Part shown: positions 1 to 17,000 of the stretch, piece by piece
How the letters are laid out: each line of letters starts with the position of its first letter
Numbering within the stretch: position 1 is the first letter of the stretch
Assembly: GCF_901709675.1 (NCBI RefSeq)
Contig: NC_051089.1
Location: 15,985,976 to 16,049,975, forward strand
Reading direction: 5' to 3'
Length of the DNA: 64,000 nucleotides
Origin: Syngnathus acus
Lineage: Eukaryota; Chordata; Actinopteri; Syngnathiformes; Syngnathidae
Notes under the pieces: generated by a model
What the model saw: only the letters and a program-made list of their open reading frames with translations
Database searches by the model: none
Told to the model about the DNA's origin: nothing
Translations under genes and position numbers: made by a program

Positions 1-473
1 GCCACTGATACCATTATTGTCAAATTTATTTTGGCCCCTACCATTTGTACTCTTATTTTATTGATTTTAGGTCATAATGAAAAATAGTCTTGAGACAAAT
101 AAACTTGGTCCATGTCATTGTCAGGGTTTCTGCATTTTTCACATTGTGAAAAAAAGAAATATAACGGTCATTAACTATTACAAAAGTGCTTACCTCAGAC
201 AATATGTCACTATCAATTGCATAGATTTGTCAAATTATTGAAACATTTGAGTCTGAATTAAGTAGACGGGGTATCGGATAAAGTAATACTCATTAACTTT
301 GTAGTGCTACTTGGGTGTGTGTCGGTGTGGTCCTACCTCTGTTCTTTGCTTGTTCTCCTCGTACTTGCATGGATTTTCGCTCTATTGACCTGGCTCCCTC
401 CCACATCACTTCTGACATTTTTCAAAGGCTCAGCCACAAACCTCTAAGGCTAATCTGGTCCTTTACTCCACAG

Positions 474-4533
<4,060 letters not shown>

Positions 4534-4929
4534 AGTTCATCAAGATGAGCTCAGGAAACCTGCCGTCCTGTTTGTGAATAAAAAAAATATTCACCATGTA
4601 GCCATCCTCTCATTTGTACAGGGATCATCTCCACTGAGCCTCCTCAAAGAAAGACTGTTACTACGCACCAGAAGAGTATTTTTCAAGGCAATATTTTTCA
4701 CGAAACATGGCATGCAAATCTAAAAGGAATGATATTTTCAAATGAATTCTATTTATACAAAGTCAGATGTAGTTATTCTAAAGTCATCTGTTGATTCTAC
4801 TGTGGTTGTAGGTGTGTTAGTTAGTTTCTGACATATTGATGGGAATGTGACTTGAATAGAAATGACCACTTAGCCACAATTCTGATCTGAGCACCCAAGA
4901 TAACAATTTGTTTACCTTTTGTAACTTTG

Positions 4930-6790
4930 GTTGATTGGTACATCTGGAGTGGGATTAATGCACATCACTTGGGTTTTGGACGCATTTATGTTCAGCCCTA
5001 CCTGTTGGGCGAATTTGTTCAATCTGTCAGTTTTGTCCTGCAGATGGATGTGCAAGATCATCGGCCAAGTCTAGATCTTCAAGTTGAGAGAACAAAGTCC
5101 ACTGAATACCCCTGGGTCTGTCAGTTGTATTCCGCATGACCCAGTCTATGGCAATCAGGAAGAGAATGGGGGAAATAGTACAACCTTGCCGCACACCTGA
5201 CTTCACAGTGAACCATGTAGATAGCTCACAATGGCGCTGCATTCAAAGTGACGGTAGAACATTCCTATGAGAGTGATCAGTTTTGGAGAAACTCCATAGG
5301 CCCTAACGATCTTCCATAGGGTGTCAACGGTGTAGGCTGTCAAAGGCTTTATGAAAGTCGATGATGTGCAGAGGAGTGTTCCATTCTACACACTGTTCGA
5401 TAATGTTCCTCAGAGAGGAGATCTGGTCTATGCAGATTTTGTTCTTTCTTCAATTCTTTGCCAGGTGTTAACCATTCTTTGTTCCCTCTCTTTCTATAAC
5501 CCAAGACTTTGGTGGCTGCCCCTACGTAAGACTTTTTGATGTTCTCCCACCTGGGTGTCCAACTATTCGTCTGCAGGTTTGGCAAGAGCAGTGAAACGCT
5601 TCTTCAGTTCCAGGTAGAACTCTTTGTTGATCTTAGGGCATCTTAGTTTGGCTACATCAAGATGTTTCCTACGTTGACTCCGCTTTTGCGCTGTCCTTAG
5701 TTTCAGCTTAATAATGGCTGTTAAAAGCCAGTGGTCACGGTTGCCAACTGCTCCACGATAAACTCAAACATGTTGGAAAGACCTGTGCCACTTTCCGTTG
5801 ATCAAGATGTGATCGATCTGGTTGTTGGTGGAACCGTCATGTGTTTTCCATGTGAGTTTATGGATAGTTTTGTGTGGAAAGATGGTACCACCGATGGCAC
5901 AGTTGTTGGTCATGCAGAAGTCAACAAGATGCTCGCCATTGTCGTTCATCACACCGCGCCCGTGCTTCCCCATAGCTCTCTCACAGTCTGTGTTATCAGC
6001 TCCCACCTTGGTGTTGATGTCACCCATGATCACTACCATGTCATGCAGAGGAACTTTAGAGACTTGTAGCTTCTCACTGATCTTTTTCCTCTGCCTTCGC
6101 TTCATTGGTTGGTGCATAGCATTGAATGATGGCGAGCTTACAGTGCATGGAGTTGAAGCGGGCTCTGATCAGCCTGTCGCTGAGGGGTTCCCAGTCCAGC
6201 AAGGTGTTGACCTTCTCCTTTGAGACTATGAGGGCCACGGCGCGCATGTGTTGATCGGAGTGCCCAGAGTGCAGGATAACTGTGCCATCGCTCATCCCCT
6301 GGTGTCCAGAACCGGTCTATCAGCATTCACATATTCCCAGGATGTCCAACCTGTTCCTTCTCATTTCACTCGTGACCTGAGCTGTTTTGGATGTGTAGAA
6401 CATGGTACGGACATTCCATGCACCCAGGCGGATCGTAGTTTTGGGTCCCTGTAGGCTACCTAGCATGCTGCTGACTTCCTGTTAAAGGCTTTCATCAGGG
6501 GCGGTCATACTGCCAATAGGTTGGCTAGAGCCTACTGTGAGGTCCATGGTAGTATAGTTTGGAGAAGTTTCCATAACGGTCGTGTCTTTTTACGGGGTGG
6601 GGTTGTTGGCCCCACGTCCCACCCCCAACCTGGAGGACCAGGTGCTGTTTTTTGTCTGGAGTCTAACTGGAATACCTGCCCGACATAGTTGACAAGTTGC
6701 TGGGGGCAGAGACCCCGTCGGTATAGCTACCCGGGTCACAGAGACATGCAAGGTTCCCCACCATGACAAGGTAACCGCACAAGAGGAACG
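4930..6790 (-). pseudogene. Broken non-LTR retrotransposon (AP-endonuclease and RT fragments)
   Basis: Read on the minus strand, the right part carries AP-type endonuclease pieces: GDINTKVGADN, then HKLTWKTHDG and NQIDHILINGKW. The left part carries reverse-transcriptase blocks SGVRQGCTISPILF and LADDLAH, the latter a decayed form of the FADD catalytic motif. The frame is broken by shifts and an internal deletion between the two domains. The copy stops shortly after the DD motif, so the C-terminal RT part and the 3' end are missing, which is unusual because such elements are normally truncated at the 5' end. It resembles RTE- or I-like elements, but I cannot fix the clade by eye. Not functional. 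Confidence 0.8.
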
Positions 6791-9004
6791 GAAAAAAAAG
6801 AGATTTTAGGGCCTAATAATGAATTGCTATTTTATCTTGTTTTATGAATGAATTTAGTTTGCTGCATAATTTCAAGAAATATCTTCTCTCCATTTTATTT
6901 ATAGAATTGTGTTTTTTAGAAATGCTGACATACTATATGTAGAGCAGCAAACAGAGACAACAAACAGATGAAAGAAATCTTTAGATTTTTTTTTTAATTA
7001 GCACATTACAGCCATGTGTAGACGAGAAGGGTCTGATTGACTTGATCCCCAATATCAGGGGCTTAATTGCAGAGATGAAAAAAATTTAGTCATAGGTGAT
7101 ACGGCATGACTCCTTGTGAATGGCCCGAAGTCAGCCTTCTCAATCACTCAAAAGTTCCAGAATTTGTCCCAATGGCCTCTCATTTTGCCTGCGTTTATGC
7201 ACAGCGGCGTTATTTGCACACATTGATTGACATGTGCAAGCCAATAGTATATGACATGACACCCAAGAATCAACTTACAGTGTATCCACAAATGCCGCTG
7301 CCGTATTAGATGGGGCAAAATAGAGCAGGCAGTAAAGATGCCATATTGTTTTGCTGCTTGGAAATGTACTGTACCAACTGTTTTACACTCCTAGCAAGAT
7401 CTTAGACAATTAACTCTGACTTTTGATTGTATTGGCAAAACAAATACAATTTGCTGACTTAATACTCGGAATAAGTACATTTACAGGAATAAAACTGTGA
7501 ATTCCCACATCTGGCCTATTAAATGAAATTGCCCCAAGGTAACTGCTCTGTTGTGAGTTACCTACCTTAACGTTTCTAAAACTGTAGCTTTCTCAAAGGT
7601 AAAGAAATGTGAAAGCAAAAATACTACAATATTTGTAATCACCATAACAGTGTTATATATCGGTAGCTGTCACATTTTACAGCACATATGGTACCAGTAT
7701 GTTGGTTTGGGGCTGACTTCTATCATATCCATTAATAATCATCAGATTCAACTTTCCATGTTGTCGATGTATTTTTACTGTGTGAAAGGGTGAATGAGCT
7801 GACGCATTGGAGCAACAGGCCAAGCTGGTCAAGACTTTGTATATAGTGTTAGTTTCACACCCATGTGCATATCCATCTAAAATGTATTTTAAAAAGGGAA
7901 TGACCGAATTAAAAAAAAAAATGCACCAGTGAGCCACCACCAGTGGTCCTAAGACTGCACAGAGAACCAAATGACTCGCATTCGGTTAAAGTCTGGCAAT
8001 ATGAATTATAAGTAGCTGAAAAATCTTGCATAATGGAAGTAACCTCTTATTATGCATGTCTTTAGTGTTATGGTGGTTGAAGGAAGCCCTCATGTCAAGA
8101 GAAGGTCTTATGAAAGTCAACCACATGGAAGAACAAATTGTTTAAAGTGCTGCACCTTTGCCCATAAAAAAGTGGGCTGATTTTAACTTGAACTAGCTCA
8201 CTGATGGCAACAGTTTGGGAAAGCTGACATTGTTCATCTGTAAAATGGAAAATGTGTAAAGGAATGACTCAACAAGCTACATTTTGATGTTTTGTTTGAA
8301 AAACATATATATACAGTATGTAAGTAAGAGTTATTCACACTTGTGCCGAGTGTGGTGATGGTTCTGTGAAGGACCACGCATTCAGGGCTCTTTGAATTTA
8401 AATAAAGTCATATAATCTCACATTTGTCCACCTCCCCTCTTTTTTTAAACATCAGACTAAAAACATTTTAAATATATATATATATGTATTTTTATCTCCA
8501 TATTTGTTCAAGACAACAAGTTAAAAAAGATGAGGCTGTTAAAAATATTTTTATTGCAGAATGTTTTAAATGAAAAATGTTTCCTTCTATTTGCATCCAT
8601 TTCAGTTCATCAACTGTTTAAAGGGACAATATGACACCATACTTTAGACACCATATGACAGACACAAAAATCAATTTTCTGCAAAACTGTGAGCTTCTAT
8701 CAACAAAACTACATCTGTATTCCCACACAGCCGACATCTGGCACAAGTTATATACAGTAGCACAATACCTTTAGGCTGTCAACTCTAACAATGCTGTATG
8801 TGGAAAATATTGTTAGTACCCACCCCTCAATTAATAAAATAAAACCCCAGAATGGTCACAGAAATAACTTGAATCTGAAAAAAATGATCCATGATGACTG
8901 TCGTACATACCATGTCACCCAATAGCACAGTGACTACCAGTAGCCCAATATATAGGCCCACTGACTGATTGTAGTTGACACCAGTGTTGTAATTAGTGGA
9001 AACC

Positions 9005-9216
9005 ATATCATAGTTTTCAGGGTTACCATCATTTTTGTTCGTACCATCATTTTTGTCCAGACCTGTTTCATGAGTTCCTTTTTTTAAAATAATTCTGTTG
9101 AAGCATGGTTTAAAACCAATGCCTGACTTTCACTGGTTAATTTTCACAGAATTTTTACTTTACTTTTTCTTTCATCAACTAAGGGGTACCAACAATTTTG
9201 TCCACGTGTGTATAGG
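9005..9216. mobile_element. Tc1-like transposon remnant
   Basis: Contains paired phrases typical of one Tc1-like end: ACCATCATTTTTGTCCAGAC near 9046 and GGGTACCAACAATTTTGTCC at 9183, separated by about 130 bp of AT-rich sequence. No transposase frame. Assignment is from remembered family appearance. Confidence 0.5.
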
Positions 9217-9250
9217 CGTTGACTACAATAAAATGACTGTTATCTATGTT

Positions 9251-10072
9251 AAGCCCTTTTCAACCGCACTTGCTCAGCGTGAAGGAGTCATGCAGTAATG
9301 CGAAATTTCCGGTTTCCAATGTACCCATATATATGGAAGCCTACCAGGAAGTAAAAACCAAGTGCCTAACCACTGGTTAGACCCATGGATATACGTACAT
9401 ATTAAAAAGATGTAAATTGCACCTTGAGAAGATGTATCGTTCAGTTACAAAAAAGCCTTAACTGCCCATTTTAAGAGGGAGGAGGACGCAAGCAGCAGAG
9501 AAAATCTAATAGCTCTGTGGAACTTAGTTTAACCAAGCTGTTACTTGTCAATAGGTTCGCCAAAATAACTAGGGTGACCACCTGCTGATCAGCCCAAGGG
9601 GTATGTTTCAGAGGGACAAGGTGGGACACTGCTTGGCAGGGCGGGAACGATGCGTCTCCACCCCATGGGCAGACTCATTGATAGTGGTTCAAGGCTAAAA
9701 TATTTGTTTTCTTTGCAGAGCAGTTTTGTGAACTTCAGTGGAGGTACAACTTTATGATTTTGTGGAGCTTTTTTTTTTTTTTTGCTTGCATTAAACCACT
9801 GGAGAATACTCACTAGGACTAGGTGAATGCCTTAATAACGTTGGGTATTGGAATAAATTGGATTATGTGCAATTTTCACTTAAGAAAAAAAAGTTCTTCA
9901 CTTTAGGGCAAACCAAAAAATAAATCTTTTTCTGGGCACTTTGCTGCCACAGGAGAAATCCTCTTGCTGCACCGCGACGCCCAGCAACACTCCATTCCGC
10001 AGTCCCCGCCCCGCATAAACAATGAATGGCTTTGAAAACGGAACGCTGCTCGGTGCGGCGTGAAAAGGGCTT
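9251..10072. mobile_element. Unclassified TIR element, about 820 bp
   Basis: Imperfect terminal inverted repeats of about 30 bp: left AAGCCCTTTTCAACCGCAC and right, read on the other strand, AAGCCCTTTTCACGCCGCAC; both continue to an AGCGT. No transposase and no clear target duplication. The superfamily is unknown. Confidence 0.55.
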
Positions 10073-10187
10073 TAGTGTTTCAAAGGAAGGTTTTGGTTGG
10101 TTTTTAGTCTTGTAACTACCCCCTCGGAATTGTTGAATATTTGAACAATCAATGCACAAATTGTGTGGCAGTTTTACTTTCATTGTT

Positions 10188-10941
10188 CAGTGGTACCTTG
10201 AATACAAGAAGTCAACACAAATGGTATTAATCCATTCTAGCTTCTCAATGAATGGGGGGGGAAAAATGATTTTGGTACATTCTGTGTATAATTTATTAGC
10301 AGGATCATACCCACATTCTGCAGCATTCTCTTTTCTTGGTGTGGGTATTATTATTTCTTTTAGTGCTGCTTCATGACATTCTTTCTTGGGACTGCTGTTG
10401 CCAAGAACTTCCGCTTCTACAGTTTGTAGGTTTCTACAAGAGCCTGATTGGTAAGATTGCATCGTGGGAAACAAAGCGCCTAATGCTACCATCCTTTACA
10501 TCTTCAGACTTTGAAAAAATACCCTTGGAAGGCTATCATCTCATACATGCTCACATTTAAAGACAAATTATAGACAAATCTTTGTGAAATTGAAGACAAT
10601 TTGCGATTTTTGTATTTTTAGCAAGAAACCTGACTGTTTGCTTTTGAGGGACCCAAAAACTGATGTGGCGGGCAGGATCTGTCCCCCGGGCCTTGAGTTA
10701 GACACCTGTTCTTTAATCCAACGTATGTTTTTTCCATTCCATTGTTAGAAGAAATAAATTTTGTGAAATACCTGCACAAAAATCAGAAACTGCTGGCACA
10801 AACCACAATTGCATTTGTACTTCCACTGCAAAGTAATCAGTGTGAACTGATTGTGGCCAGATGTTGTGAAGCTTGTTGCCTTCATCTCGTTCCTAAGTGG
10901 CTAGCCTCGTAACTTTCAAACTCATTGTCAAGGTACCACTG
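10188..10941. mobile_element. Tigger/pogo-like element with a nested hAT-type end
   Basis: Left end CAGTGGTACCTTGAATAC and right end, on the other strand, CAGTGGTACCTTGACAAT form inverted repeats. No transposase. Inside it, 10659-10712 reads as a reversed terminal piece of the CAGGTGTCAAACTCAAGGCC-type repeat also seen at 54406, suggesting a later insertion. Confidence 0.65.
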
Positions 10942-11042
10942 TACATTCGTTTCCTTCAGAGTCACCTTTGCACCCAATGTCAAATTGAGTTGTAGCCTAA
11001 TTAGTATGAAAAAGGACCTAATGCAGTTTTTACATAATCATG

Positions 11043-14000
11043 TTATATGGAGACGGGGCAAACAAGGACGCGGTCCTCCAGTAGGACACTGAGGACGAGG
11101 AACACAAAGTAGAGGGCGAACATGGTGAGGCCCAGCGTTCGGCTCATCTTCCAGTGACACGTGGCGATGGAGATGATGACGAAGAGTAGCATAAGAAAGA
11201 GGAGCACAATGGCGCAGAACAGGCCGTTGGAGCTGACAGTCACTGGCTGACCGTTGTGCAACAGCGAGTACAAGAGCCATGGGACCGGTAGACTACAAGT
11301 GCAAAGCAAAAACAGTACGAGAGGAGTCAGTCTAGAATTGGTGGACATTTTCTCTCTTCCCCATGAAATTTTCAAAACATAGTTTTATTACACATTTCTT
11401 TGTTTCATTCTCAGAGCATGAGTAGATCAAAAGTAAGTCTGCGTTTTTCTTTTTCACATATTTTTTTCTTTTTGATCAGCTAGCATAGCAGATAACATAG
11501 CTAGCATGTAATCGGTAGCAGTATTAATTTGCGGCCCCCGTGACTGTAATTTAAGTACATTAATACTAAATTGAAAATATCTTTTTTTACTTGATTTCAT
11601 TATAAAGGATTTATTTAGCAATATTTTAAAAAATGTTATTCAGGTGCCGAAGTATCTGTAAAAGGTTGTTCAAAGGTTCGGTGTCACTTGGAAGTGTCCT
11701 TATTTTTAAAATAAAATGGCTATTTTTTCAATGAGGATAACATTAAACTCATCAGGGAATGAATTATATATATAGATTTTTTTTAAATTGACACCACTGT
11801 CTAGACAATATGGCAAGAACAGTTATCCGCATGCCTGAACCTCAATAGGTTAAACAATAGAAAATGGATAGTTGTGAAATGTGGATTGCTGCGTGAATAA
11901 GGTAATACATGCACAAGACACCGTACTTGAGCCCGAGGCTAAGCAGACTTACCCGATAGTGATGTCAAAGATGTTGCTGCCAACTGAGCTGGACACAGCC
12001 ATGTCGCCCAGACCTTTGCGAGCCACGATGACACTGGTGATGAGGTCAGGGATGGACGTACCGGCTGCCAAGATTGTGAGACCCATGATTTCCTCCGAGA
12101 TACCTATCGTCTCACCCACCTGGGCCCGAGAAAATAGACACATACTGTGTGCTGAATTTGATTTGGTTTGAGACTTCTGAACTCTAAAGTGAGTGCAAGT
12201 GAATATGAACTGACCTGATGAGCCCACCACACCATCAGGTAGGAGAAAACTGCAATCCACAAGATTGTGCCAATAAATGTAAAGGCAAAGTATTTCTTGG
12301 ATGTCTGGGAATTACAAAGGTGAACATTTGACAGAGAAAGAAAAGCATTATTTGTTGAAATGTGACTTGAATGGCTCCTTTGGCCGATGATGTGTCAGCC
12401 TTAACATTGAGTAAAATTAAACAACTTATCATTTTTTTGTCAGACCAAGTAAATTTGCGAGTACAGGCCGGGTCAAGGTTTGTGGTATTCCACTTTTTCT
12501 GTACAGTTAATTGAGGAGACGCTAATTGAGTGATTTAAAAAAAAAAAAAAGTTTCTATGCAGGTTTTGCATACGGTCTTAACACGGTCAGTAGCATTGTT
12601 TGGGGATAGTGGCAATTAAGTAAACAACAAATATATCATTTGTGCTTGTGCATTGTCGGAATGCCAGTGCAACGTAAATATTCTAATACTTTTGTCACTG
12701 AGTTATAATTAGTATCATTTATACGCCCGCGAACCCAGTGGGAGCAAGCGGTATAGAATATGGATAGATGGATGGGTGGATGATATTAATGTGTGCAAAT
12801 GCAATGCCTTGATCTTTGTGAAGTTGGTAGTACATTGTCAAGGCATGAATGCAACTGTAAAATATATTTATTTAATTTCCCACCACCCAAAAAGGCTTCT
12901 AAGGACAGTCCAGTTGTGATGGGCCAATTTTCATTAACAAGCTCATATGTAATTTTGGGGAGATTAAAAGTTTCCAATTTCTATTTTTTTTTCATTCATT
13001 TTGGAGGAAAAAAAATAACTTTTATAGAAGAATATGGCCACACTCCCTCCTCACCCTTCATGTCATGACTCACCATGAGTCACTTGAGGGAGCAATCACC
13101 ATTTGTCCATTGGAAATCATTGCAGACATTGCTTAAGATGTCAACTCCCACTTCAACCTCTTAAAAAACTATTTGCCTTTCCATGGCTGATTTAAAAGAG
13201 CAAAAATTGAGCAGCCTCCCTGTAGCTCAAGTGCCCTGTCACGTCTGTCTATTTCCTTTCACCAGTCACCAACATACGCAAACATGACGCGTTCCGAGAG
13301 GCTTTATGTAAGAATTGTTCATACGTCGTCATATATATATATAGTCAATTGAAATAGATAAGAGTTCATTTGACCTACATTTCCATTTTTCCTATCTGAA
13401 AAAGAGGTGTTCTGGTGTGTTATCTATTGCTGTTGCTCTCTGTTTGAATGTGTTTTTATGATTTCTAAAAGTGTGATCCTTAAAATGAATAAAAAGGGGT
13501 AGTGTAACCGCTGCGATGTAAATCTAGACAAGTGCATTATTTCATCTTTACGTTGCGTGACTGTTTTGTGGTGTGTTGTGATAATTGGGGGGGGGGGGGG
13601 GCTGATGTATGAACTAGTGCCTACACGAGTAATTATAGTAATAATATTTTCCCTCAGCACACCTGAATTTCTTATGTGACACTCTTCAAGAATCACTGGT
13701 GCATATACACACCGGGTTGCGGACGTCAGGGAGCGTGAGCCACAGCGGGAACACGATGGGCAGCAGGAGCAGGTAAGTGACCTGCTTTCGTCTGCTTTCG
13801 GGCCAATCCAAAGACAAGGGCTCGTTCTCCTCTTCCTCTTTGTCTCCATCATCATCCTCACTTTCACTCGATGCATTGCTATCTGCGTCAGTGCTCTCAT
13901 CGCCACTTCTGCCACCTGAGCTTTCCTGCGAGCAAGACACATAGTGACCGTCAGTGACTCACGCAAAGGGATTGATTAATCGAGGGTTGCTGATTACATT

Positions 14001-17000
14001 GGTCAACAGCAAATTTTAATCAGAGATGGCCTGATGTGTCCCTTAGCAGATTTTTTATGCTGCTTCAAAAAAATTTTTTATTTATTTAATTCATTTATTC
14101 ACAAGCCACCCGAGTCCTATTCTTTGTCCTATTGCTATATGTGGACGCTTTTTTTTCCCAGCTGCAGCTGTTGTAAAATTCGCTAAATAAAAGTTTTGGT
14201 GTTGTATAATTTGTGTTTTTGTGAGAGAGAAAAATGAAACAAATTGAATTCTTACGTTAACTGTCTGGTAGCTGTTAAGCAATTTTGTGCCATTCTTGAA
14301 TGCTAATTTTTATCCGAACTTTGAGGCAGATGTGATGCTCGCCTGTTTACTGTGTTGCTCATGTAATCATTACTTCAGCTAATGCTATGCACCGTATAAT
14401 CCCCATGAATCAGCGCAAAGTCAGCTGGGAGAGGCTTCAGCTTATAATGAGGACATGCGGTATACAAAAGGCTATGGTACACATGCAATGTGTACAGAAT
14501 AATACAAGCTCTTGTACGTATTTTGCCTCTCCTGCCAAAGAAATGGACAAAGACAGATCTCAAAATCAGCAACAATATTACAGGACAAATGGAACAAACG
14601 GGGAAAATGATCTATATATCGCAAATGCACACAAAAGCTCAACCTGAAGGCAAATTTATTATTTGGTGAGCAATTATTAAATGTGGGTCAAAAACAACCT
14701 GCACACCTTTGACCCATCCTGTTTGTCTGTCATGTTATTTGGCACCTGCTCAGCTGGAGGCTGGGAGGTCGACGGCTCCTCTGGACCAGGCGGAAACTTC
14801 TCACATTTTGGCTCGTGACCGTCATCTGGACGTAGAACAGGGATAATAGAAAAAAACATGTTTTCATTATCACAGATGTTTCCAACGTTCAGTAACATTT
14901 TGATGAATTCACAAAGATGTCACAATGTTCAAATGTAAATATGCATGCACACACACGCGCACACACACACGGGGGCAACAATCAGCATGCTGGTCCTCTG
15001 GCGAACTGATTTGGACTCATTGAGACCCCTTCAAGTTCCCTGCAAATACACTTTGCTCTGCCTTTCAGGCTCTGAAGCACCTCATTAGTCCAAATGCGAT
15101 GTATGGACACACACACAGGTCTGATTGCTGAGATCAACCTCTTTCAAGCCTACACCATCAGTAATGTTCATCAAAAACCTCGAGAGGGCAAAAAAAAAAG
15201 GTGCTTTAAATCAGGGAGCACAGACCTGTAACAAAAGCAAGCTGTCAACAAAGGTGAACAGAAATTCCAGATCAGTTTTGATTCAAATATTTGTCTCAAT
15301 CAGTTCAACCTGCTTAGACACAATAGATAACCAAAAATCATGACTCGGATCTTCAGTGAAGGTAAGCAAATGATGAAGATCACACTGGTCACTTAAAAAA
15401 GACACTTACGTCCTTACAATCCCTTTTATGCAAAACTAGTAGATGAGTAAACCCTGTAAAACCTGTGTTAGAAACATTCTGAGGCTTTACTTTGTTATTT
15501 GCCGCAGTTAAGACAATTATTGAATCTCAATTAGAATAGGTTCAATGCCGCAAGGTGCAATGAAATGAAACAGACAACCCTTCCAAAAAAAAAAATCAGC
15601 AAACAGTCACACATCAATCAATACATGAAACAGACTAGCACATGTGGAAGTGGGTGGGGGGAGTATCAAGCAGGGACCATTACAGCCCGGATGTACCGAG
15701 CAGGATGCTGAGCAGACCAGAATGTGACTCGCTGTGTTTACAGTGAAAGCATCAAGCCATCATCATCTATTTTTAGCAAATGATCATGGGCGGGCGGTCA
15801 TGCAGTTAGAGTGCATGCGTACCGCTAGAAACACTTTCAAAACACACATCCCTGGAGCAAGACAGGAAAAAAGAACAGCACATGCACGGCACAGGTTACC
15901 TTTTTTCTGCATAAACCCCTCCGCTTTGATGTCACCGTTAAAAGACGTCTCTGAGAGAAATACACCACAAAATGTGACTCTTCAGTCACATGCCACTACT
16001 GTTTGTAGAATAATCCTTAATTAGTTCCTCATTTAAGAAGCTAAAACAATAACCCCGCTTTAACATTTCTTACACACTGAGTCACTTCAAGAGCAGCACA
16101 AATTCAGACCAAGAAAGTTCTGATCCTAAGCTTACCTCCCCTAGCTCTTCTCGCGCCAGGGGGTATGTGTGCCCCTCCAAGGGTTGAGTCTAGAAGAGAA
16201 ACCACAATGTTCTAGTTCTGATCTTTATCATATTTTGCACAGAATGTTTCTGTTTATGTACTGAATTGGTCAGAGGGCCCATCAGTTGTACCTGGAAAAG
16301 GTGAGAGACCGGTTAGGCTCGGGATTGATAGCCTGCCAATCACAGCACAGCCACAGGGACAAATTCACACACACACACGCATCCATGCCTTCTGTTTTTC
16401 ATTTTTTTGGGACCAGGAAGAACACAACAGGATTTGATTTCAGCATGCTTTTTAGAGCTGCATACCTGAATGTGTACTAAGGCTCAACCAATATGGATTT
16501 TTTAGGCCGATTCAGATATTTAGGAGAATAAAATTTTGATAACCAATTAATTATTTTTTAATGGTTAATTTATTAACACTTAAATCCTTTACTACGGTAA
16601 TGCGTAGAGAAAAACAAAACAAAGGAACAATTGCCAGTTCTAATAGAGCTAATATCTGATGAATCGGGCAGGCTCAGGCACACAGACGTACTGCACATTC
16701 AAACTTCTTATTTGAATAAACTGTACAACTGACAAACCAGCTAACTTAGTCTTAGTGTGATCTAAAAGATGCTGATGATGCAGGTTGCCGTGGCGATCGC
16801 TGTACTATTTCATTAGCGATAAAGAGCTTGGTGTGCTAGCATGCTGGCTTTTATCCAGCTTGTATGAGCGTGTATTGGAAAGCTGATTAGGGATTGGCTG
16901 TGACTGAGTGCTGCTAGAGTAAAGAACCGGTTGCAATTTTGAGGACGGGCCTCAATAAGATACACTGACCCACAGGTAGGACAAAGTAGACCATATGACT

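Larger units (their letters stand above)
4534..11042. other. Convergent intergenic region, dennd4a to slc24a1
   Basis: Both genes end toward this 6.5-kb interval and no cellular gene is visible. It holds a degraded non-LTR retrotransposon (4930-6790), a Tc1-like end (9005-9216), an unclassified TIR element (9251-10072) and a Tigger-like element (10188-10941). Possible dennd4a poly(A) signals are AATAAA at 4577 and at 8401; I cannot choose between them. The remainder (6791-9004) is AT-rich, with nothing I recognise beyond a short (AT)n near 8471. Confidence 0.6.
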
